NCBI GenBank assembly: GCA_014529385.2
Contig: CM043954.1
Coordinates: 98,790,747-98,854,746 of the forward strand
Reading direction: 5' to 3'
Length of the DNA stretch: 64,000 nt
Source of the DNA: Adiantum capillus-veneris
Lineage: Eukaryota > Streptophyta > Polypodiopsida > Polypodiales > Pteridaceae
Positions 56,461 to 64,000 of this stretch are shown piece by piece. Within the stretch, counting starts at the first letter, position 1. Each line of letters starts with the position of its first letter. A program made the position numbers and the translations under genes. The notes below the pieces were generated by a model. It was not told where the DNA came from and ran no database searches. It worked only from the letters and a program-made list of their open reading frames with translations.

Positions 56461-58020
56461 ATTTGCCAAAAGCATCATGTGTGAAGGTATTTTAACTCTA
56501 TCTAAGTCTCCTCCATCATCCATATCCCCATTGCCAATATCAAGCACCCAACGCGAAAAACTTTGTTGAAGCTAATTTGAATCACAATCAAGTATACGCA
56601 TATTTCTGGTAAGCCTCAATATCTTTGTACATTTCCATGTGTGAGAATGACACAATGAAGCATTTACAATGTTTGTACGACTAACTTTTGCTACAACAGG
56701 TAGGATTTGTCGAAAGTCGCCTCTAAACAAAATGACTTTTCCACCAAACAAAGTATCTCACTACATAATATCTCTTAAAGTTCTGTCCACTACTTCAAAT
56801 GCATAGAGATGTGTCATAGGAGCTTCATCCCATATAAGTAAAGCTGCATTCCTTAGAAGTTCTACAAGTTGACTATTTACTTTATATTGCAAGTTGCTTC
56901 AGAGTGAAGCTCCAAAGGTATCTTAAACCTAGAATGAACAGTTCTTCCATTACTCAAAAGCAAAGCTGCAATACCTGACGATGCACATGCAAGAGCAACT
57001 CTACACTTCCTCGCACTCATGAAAGAAGTGCATTATATAGGTAAGTTTTTCATGAGCCACCAGAACCATCTAAGAAAAATACCTTCCCTGAATGCGTGTC
57101 AATAGCTTGCAGCACTTGGTGGTAAGCATCTCGTCGATCCTCATTTAAGGAAGTCTCCATACAATCTGCTATATTACGCTGCTCATCAACATTAGACATT
57201 GTTTCTTCAGCAATAGCACCGGTTTCACTTAAGGATACCATTGTTGAGTCTGTTGCAGGCAACATGATATAATCACAAAGCCTCTTGCCATGTTGTTGCA
57301 AGAAGCATTCTATATGAAGCAAAGCTTGATTTTTTGTCACATCAAATCATACACTTGCATTTGAAATACGCATCCTTAGGGCATAAACATAGTCCTCACA
57401 AAATTTGGTACAATATCTATCCCAAAGAGCAGCCAGATGAAATGGATCACAAAAGACTAATGATTGCAAAGAGTTGTCTTAACTGCATTCCATTTTGAGA
57501 AAAAGATGCTCTTGGAGGCAAAGTGACCATTCTTCATCGTTTTGCAATAATCCTCTAGCTATACATGCCTCCTTGTATGTACCATAAATGTGACCACCAT
57601 ACATCCGCAAGTCTTCAAAAGATTTACATCCCTTGCAAATATTGAGTAGCATTCGTAGGTAATAAACCTCACCAACAATAGGGACAATATTATGCATTCT
57701 TCCAATAGAAACACCATGTTTTCGTGGAGACCATGCTTTGCAACTTTTATCCATACCCAACCACTTGGAAAGTCAGTATATGTGAGGCTATTTGCTTTTG
57801 GATAGTTTTGATTTGCAACAAACCATTCTGTCAAGGTAGTTTTTTTATTTTGCTCATTATCTAGCAAATTTGATGCATCATCACCGTCTTGAAATGTAAC
57901 CATATTCTGCAATGGAAGGTGTACTTGCAATCGTTGAATAGCTGGCCTTTCACTATGCATGTCAAATCCAAATATTCTCCACATAGCCTCAAATGCAAAA
58001 ACATAACGTGCATTGAGATA
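56461..58020 (-). pseudogene. Helitron helicase, N-terminal part
   Basis: The minus strand begins YLNARYVFAFEAMWRIFGF at 58020, then DMHSERPAIQRLQVHLPLQ, TTLTEWFVANQNYP, YYLRMLLNICKG and FKDLR-type sequence. The Walker A region near 57050 reads FFLDGSGGS, stop, KT where a GTGKT-like loop is expected. Numerous stops follow down to 56461. These are the standard landmarks between the Rep and helicase domains of plant Helitrons. The copy is dead. Confidence 0.9.
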
Positions 58021-59481
58021 CAGGGTCTTTCAACACCAAAACAGCACAGACTCCTATCAAGCTTCTAATAGCTCAATAGTGGTTAAGCCGTAGGCAAGCC
58101 CCATAGCACTCCACTATTAAGACCATATCTCTCAACGGTGATGCACCGTTATCTACACGAAGGCAGGCGCACTGCAAGGCTGAAAAATCCCTATTCTACT
58201 TACTCAATTGCAATTAATAATAACAACCATTTATAGCTAGCTTGAAGACCTCGCTTCTTGAGCAAGAAAAGAGAAACCTTGTGCTCTGATATCAATATAA
58301 CATTTAATGGCCTAGTAACTTGTGTGTAGAGGAAAATAACATGAACATAGTGAGCATTTCATTAGAATAGATTCCTAATGAGCATAGCAAGAGTACGTGC
58401 TTGGATGGAGAGAGCAACAAAAAGCATAACACCTAGTTAGATAGGCATGAACAATACTTTAAAAGAGAGAGACATTAAGCTATTGACAACAGTTGAGGAC
58501 TGGATTTACATAGAGCCGATCCCCCCTCCAAAAGGCTTTGTATTATAGGTTTCCCCCATCAAGGGAGAAATTTTACAATACAATTATTTGTGTTCCTTCA
58601 ACAACTAGCTAGTGCAATGAAGATGGAAGCTGCAAGCACTAAGCAAACACTTATAAAACACAACATCAATTCCCTCACGGTCTTAGACCCAAGACCTCAC
58701 ACACCTTTGAAGATGGTGAGAGCTAACGGGGTATGAGAGTAGATTGAGAGGAAGAAGGAGTAGTCTTACGAGAGAGAAGTATATCTCCTCACATAATCAC
58801 TCATAAAAGCTTAGCATAGCTTAGTGATTAGCATGATAGAGGAGATGAGCATGCATTGAGGCTTGGATCTTGGTTGGATTTGCATCACAAAGCCAAGAGT
58901 TGTTGGTGTAGGCCTCCCTTCTTACAAGCTTGGAGTAGGTGATGAGCTTTCCATTAAAGCTTGAGAAGGAGAGAGAGAGTCTTCTTGCTTCACACATGAG
59001 CTAGTGTGAGTGTGTGTGGAATACTTTCTTTTAAAAATCAGCCCTCTCTCTCTCTCTCTTGGTCGACCCCTCTTGCTAAATCATCTTGCTGGCTTCCCAT
59101 TGGACCTCTCCAAGCTTAGCCAATAGGATTTAAGAAGCATAAGTGATAGTCTTGTGACATGTGTCCCCCTTTCCCCTTTTGTGAGAGCTTTATGTAATTA
59201 AATAATGCAACTAAACTCTCATTGGACCCCTTTGTCTTCTGGCCAATAGGAATCAAGCAAGCCATGGGGCTGTTGAATGCTCATTGGACCCCTTGGGAGA
59301 CTGGCTAATAGTCTGCTAGAGAGCTTAATTCTTATTGGTTCTTTTATCAAGTGTTTTTAAATGAATTAAGATAGATTTACTCTAGCCTAATTCTTCCACC
59401 TCTATGGCCATCCAATAGGATTTGAGTGCAATTGGGCTAGGGAGCTGACATGTGTCCCCTATTCCCTTTGTGTAAACGGAG

Positions 59482-59516
<35 letters not shown>

Positions 59517-60148
59517 CTCTCTCATCCCCTACTTACAAGGCTCGCCCCCTCCTATGTAGGAGTCTTGAAGACTTTTTTGTACACTCACAAAGCATCCAAT
59601 TCCACTAATCTTGACCATTTGGACTTACCTTTGAATTTTGGACCCTTAGCATTTTGGAAGTCTTAATGGGTTGAACCTTAAGGTCTTTGGAGCCCATTGT
59701 TCCAGATTGCTCTTTGCAGATGCCCCCCCCCCCCCCCCCCCCCCCCCTTTGGATCCTATTATCCCTCCTTTGGATTCCTACTGTGGCCGGTCTGCCAGCT
59801 TAACCAATATTCTAGCTTTTTCTCCCCTGGCACTTCCCCATATTAAATGATCAATTTAACATGAGAAAATCATTTAGGACATTTAGATATTAGTTATTAT
59901 GACACCTTTTTTAGAATAGAGTATGGGAATACTTTTGCAATAGTGGAATTTTACAAAAGAAAAAAACTTTGATGTCATTTTGAGGAGACAATTCATGCGT
60001 CAACTTAAGATGGTGCAAGATTGGGGCAATGACAATATCTACCTAAGGCACAAGGAGGTTACAACAACGATCAATCGAGGACCATAGATACAAAGATGTA
60101 GAGGAGTTTGACTCAACAATGGTGAACAAGAAAGAAATACCTACATGA
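58021..60148. other. Insert within the Helitron, non-coding part
   Basis: On the minus strand, TGATATCAGAGC (58302-58291 region) resembles an initiator-Met primer site, hinting at an LTR element whose LTRs I could not define. The segment also holds the ATTGG/CCAAT repeats (59098-59430), (GT)n at about 59486-59513 and 25 C at 59723-59747. No gene is seen. Confidence 0.45.
59098..59430. repeat. Reiterated CATTGGACC...CCAATAGGA units
   Basis: CATTGGACCTCTCC with AGCCAATAGGATTTAAG, CATTGGACCCCTTTG with GGCCAATAGGAATCAAG, CATTGGACCCCTTGGG with GGCTAATAG, and CATCCAATAGGATTTGAG follow one another at 60-130 bp spacing. Each unit pairs an ATTGG with a CCAAT, so each can fold back on itself. Confidence 0.7.
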
Positions 60149-62095
60149 TTGCAAACCAAAGAACATCTTTGGATGTGTGGAGCTTCCGAATGTGAGCACT
60201 TGGCTAGAGAAGATTGCATTTTAGATAGACCAATAGAAGATAAAGACTATATCCTAGAACCATTTTCAAAAGAATTGTTTGAACCTTTTGGATGGGATTA
60301 TATACTAGCTACTGTAAATGTATGTGTGAACGAAGCAACTTCAACAAGATTCTATGACGAAGACGGCTTTGATATAGCACCCTTCCAAATGCTCAGTGTT
60401 ATCTTGGAATCATGATCAGAGACCAAGAACATAGATGTTCAAGAAATAATTGAGTGCAAATACATAGTAAACAAGATTTCCATCAAAGAATTGAGTGACA
60501 AAAGCAAGGAAGAATTCCAAGATTCATGAGACGAAGTTCTTCAAGAGAAAGATGTTGAGGGTGAGCTATTGAGTAGCTCTAAAAATGAAACAAAATTGAA
60601 TGAAAAAGGGGCGATCTTCTATAATTTTCCTAACAAGAAATCCAAACAATAGGAAAGATATCACGCAAAACAAATGAGAAAACAAAAATATATGCAAGGA
60701 AAACCTATGCCTCTTCTGAAGAACAAAACGTAGTATTTGATGCTCATAGGAGCAACTATTGTGTCAAAAATCACAAGAGGATATGAAAAACTTGATTCAA
60801 TCAAGATATATCCTAAGAAAAAAAGCAAACCAAAGACCAAAGACATAATTGAAACATCATCCACAATGACAAAAAATGAGCAAAAATGGGAATATAAAAA
60901 ATTGAAGCAACCTTGAAAGAGGTTTGGACGACTAAACTGGAGAGTGAAGAGGGTTCAAACACGGACAAATTTGATGCACCCTCTCACTACAAAAAGTACA
61001 CGATATAGGATTAACAGATCATAGTTCAAAAATTGATGAAGGAACTTAAGGAACTAGGGACATCTTATGATGGACTTGAGAAAGCAAGGCACATAGACCT
61101 AGCTAAACCCAAAGAGGAGCCAAAGCCGCTATATATTGCCACAGACCTCACAGACAAGGAAGAGCATCTATTGATAGCTACACTCAAACAATATAGAGAT
61201 GTGCTTGCATGGTCATACAAACACCTTTAAGGGTGTAGACCCAAGCATTTGTCAATATACCATATTCCACAAGAGTGATACAAATCCTCGCAGACAATGT
61301 CACTATACTTATTACAAACCTTTTCAAAAAAGATAAAAAAGGGGATAGATAAACTTAAGGAAGTAAAGTTTATCTACGAGATTGGACACAGAGATTGGGT
61401 GTCACCGATTGTGGTAGTACCTAAGAATAACAAGAAATTACGTGTATGTGTAAATTTTCAAACAGGTAAACACGGTTACCATTAGATATAACTATCCTCT
61501 ACCAATCACTGAGCGAGTTGTAGGTAAGGAAGCGTATAGCTTTCCTGATGGCTTTTCAAGCTACAACCATCTTGCTATAAAGCTGGAGGATCAACATAAC
61601 ACAGCCTTTGCCATATAGAATGGGGCATATTTGCTTATTGAGTGATGCCATTTGGCTTAATCAATGCACCTACCATATTTGAGAGGCTAATGAGTCATGC
61701 ATTTAAGGAATATCTAAGACAATTATTAGAGATCTACCTGGATGACTTATGCATGCATTCTCTCTTGAGAAACAAGCACATACAACATTTGAAGAAGATC
61801 TTCAAGAAATACAGAACCTATCACATCTGCTTGAACCCAGAGAAATGTGTCTTCATGGTAAAATTCTAGGGCACATTGTGTCCAAGAATAACATTCTACA
61901 GATCTCGAGAAGATCCAAGTGATTGTAGCTTTGACAAGACCGAGAAAGCAAGGGAGGTACATGCCTTCATAGCCCATTGCAGTTACTATAGAAGATTCAT
62001 CTATATGTATGTAATCATTGCCAAAACTCTCTATTCTCTTATCACACAAAGTTTGAGTAAAATGAAAAATGTGAAGAAGCGTTCTAGTTATTATA
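60149..62095 (+). pseudogene. Truncated Ty3/Gypsy reverse transcriptase fragment
   Basis: Decayed frames include QYRDVLAWSYKHL (61200), DWVSPIVVVPKNNKKLRVCV (61395), VMPFGLINAPTIFERLMSHA (61640) and EIYLDDLCMHS, with an intact YLDD at 61735-61746. CLNPEKCVFM and IAHCSYYRRFIYMY follow. It stops abruptly in the connection region at about 62095, next to Helitron Rep. No RNase H or integrase is present. The upstream frame at 60149-60415 (DYILEPFSKELFEPFGWDYI) is unrecognised and may be its gag-protease linker. Confidence 0.85.
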
Positions 62096-63905
62096 CTCAT
62101 TAGTAGCTCCTTCAAAATCTTGAAGAACAACAGTGGCTCGATCATGTCCCTTGTAGACATACTTATAAAGATATTCAATTGCAATGACAATTGCGAATCT
62201 CCACATTAATATGGGCTTTGTATCTCAGTGATAAGAGAGGGCTGTAAGGAACAATCCAACGATTATCTAAATTGTAATTTTAAAATGGAACAAACCTTCC
62301 ATCATCTCGTCTCATATACACAGAATATCCACTTTCATTTACATTTGTAGACGTAGAAAATGTTCGTGAAAAATTGAATCTACACTTTCCATCAACCATA
62401 CATGGAGAACTTGGGTTCAAAGGGCCACATGGCCCATAAAAATTACAACGGCTCACTACATCTAATAATTCTGGAAACACGTTCTTGTCAAGGAGCTCTG
62501 CACAAACCAACTTTTCATAGTGGAATGTATCTATAGGCTTATATTCAGATGCAAGTATCAACAATATATGAGCATGAGGAAGACCTCTCTTTTGAAACTC
62601 GACCACTGATACACATCCAATCACCTCCCCAAATACGGCTTGCTTGATAAGTAAATGCATCTTATCTTGGAACTTCTGATAAAACACATGTGTAGTCACA
62701 TTAGGACGATCAACAACACTTTGTCCAGGTAGTAATGCATCATCTATTTCCTTCCATCGTGGATTACATGTGAATGTGATGAAGAGATCCAATTTCCCCC
62801 TACTACGAACAATAGCCATTACATCTTCGAATCGTTGGCACATATATCTTTAGACCTCCAACAAAAGACAAAGGCAAAACAATTCTACGGCCAACATTTT
62901 GACCTTCAGCCATCTCTAGCCTCAACCATGTCAACCCATCCTTGGTACACTTCAGCATGAAGTGTTCTTTGGTTATTTTGCATCCACAATAGCCGTGACT
63001 CCTCTTTAGTACTATAAGCATCCATGACATATTGTTGTAGTAGCCTACCCCCTTGAAGAAGACACTCCACTGTATCATCTCTTATTTGTAAACGAGAGAC
63101 ATGATATTGCTTTTGACTTAATAAAACATACAATAAGGACATGTAAGATCGATGCATGCTCGAGATTCTTTTCAAGCCCCGTGTTGAAAATTCAGTACAA
63201 TGTCGGGATAGCCAACATAGCCAATATTTCTATCATCCCCTTGTCCTGGCATAATTGTAGCAACTTCAGAATCCCTTGGAGCAAGATATTGCCAACCACA
63301 ACGATGCTCCTCAATAACCATCCTCATATTGGGTACAATAGTATCTTCAGACAAAGAAGCAACAGATCGTAGAGCATTTGCATAGGATTTACTCTATGCA
63401 TCCTCAATTGTAAACACTCTAGAATACTACGATCTAAATCTGAAACATGATGCAATCTATTGCTCAACTCATGTTCGGTATCAAAAAAATATAATTGTGC
63501 AAAGCTTGCAACTTCATTTTGTCCTTCAGTTGACGCTAAAGAACCAATGCTATGATAAACAGAGCCATGTACCTTAAAAGTGTATACACCTTTCCCACCA
63601 TCATTAATAGTCTCATCGATATGGGCACCAAGAGACACAAATGCCAATGCATTATTATATCCCTGAATGTTTTGTAAGGACTATCTACTTCTTGTTGTGG
63701 TTGAGCTCATCAAATCTTTCAATTCACTTGGTGGCTCATTCAAAGGAAGTAATCGAACTCTTCCATCCGAGCAACAATATTTACCCGCGAATGTTTGGAT
63801 AGTCTTTTCTTCATCCTTCCAAGCCTTTGCTCCACAGTTGGAGCAAACAAAATCTAAGCTTCCTAAGTTGTGCAATACACACTTTTTGGATAGAACAGGT
63901 GCCAT
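62096..63905 (-). pseudogene. Helitron Rep (HUH endonuclease) and N-terminal region
   Basis: The minus strand starts near 63905 with a Cys-rich region (FVCSNCGAKAWKDEE, CCSDGRVRLLPLNEPPSEL). It continues through LAFVSLGAHIDETINDGGKG, SRLQIRDDTVECLLQGGRLL and QQYVMDAYSTKEESRL to the Rep domain at 62843-62280. The HUH motif is GLPHAHILL (first His codon 62574-62576). After frame changes, EYLYKYVYKGHD (about 62140) carries the tyrosine motif. Rep nicks and joins DNA in rolling-circle transposition. Stops and shifts occur between blocks. The 5' terminus would be beyond or near the right edge. Confidence 0.9.
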
Positions 63906-64000
63906 AGACTTGTGTGTAAAAGGAGAGAAGTTGGGTATTCAAAGCGGATGGACAAACAATGTTTTTCTACTTTAGAATAGTTTCCCTCTTCAAGGATAAT
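63906..64000. other. Right edge, probable Helitron leader
   Basis: This lies upstream of the Rep N-terminal region on the minus strand. No Helitron 5' TC terminus can be identified in this short piece. Confidence 0.3.

Overview
This window is nuclear DNA from a land plant, most likely a vascular plant with a large, transposon-rich genome. I cannot name the species. The evidence is plant-type Ty3/Gypsy and Helitron elements, initiator-methionine tRNA primer sites, and one plant-like host gene. Almost everything else is mobile DNA at several levels of nesting, with very abundant (CT)n/(GA)n microsatellites.

Host gene: a flap endonuclease (FEN1-like, closest by eye to the plant FEN1b type) lies on the minus strand. 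Exons 1-2 are at 49574-49795. Exons 3-8 are at 4459-5297. Every splice phase matches, and the eight exons give the first 155 codons of the family without a stop. The two clusters are therefore best read as one gene whose second intron (5298-49573) is about 44.3 kb long. Later exons, including the XPG-I part with further catalytic glutamates, are not visible and should lie left of the window. An in-frame 49-codon extension precedes the usual start.

Contents of the giant intron, from low to high coordinates. (1) 7140-17966 is a Gag-protease-only Gypsy element (TSD CCCAA). It carries a chromodomain Gypsy element at 9574-16205 (TSD GTATC), which carries a 132-bp hAT-like MITE at 12568-12699 (TSD GATCGATG). 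(2) From 19290 to about 44700 there is a deeper stack. A minus-strand chromovirus remnant (19290-~19590 and 44064-~44700) is split by Gypsy-A (~19590-44063). Gypsy-A holds a solo LTR (19656-20870), a minus-strand chromovirus (21266-25089, itself split by a second solo LTR at 21457-22548), and a plus-strand chromovirus derivative (26207-41855). That last element contains the youngest-looking, most complete element, Gypsy-B (26458-37485, two 598-bp LTRs, TSD CTGAC). (3) 44700-49573 holds an unrecognised decayed reading frame, a second hAT-like MITE (45935-46444) and microsatellites.

Gypsy-B encodes Gag-protease, then reverse transcriptase/RNase H and integrase with a few frame breaks. It also has a sense-strand accessory reading frame pair (34797-36789) between integrase and the 3' LTR. 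A decayed relative of that accessory frame lies on the minus strand at 1-1770, beyond exon 8 of the host gene.

Upstream of the host gene (49943-53234) is AT-rich DNA with no recognisable gene. From 53235 to the right edge is a decayed minus-strand Helitron: Rep at 62096-63905 and helicase at 53235-58020. It is interrupted by a 2.5-kb LTR element without recognisable pol (53915-56455, TSD AGAAG) and by about 4.1 kb that includes a truncated plus-strand Gypsy reverse transcriptase (60149-62095).
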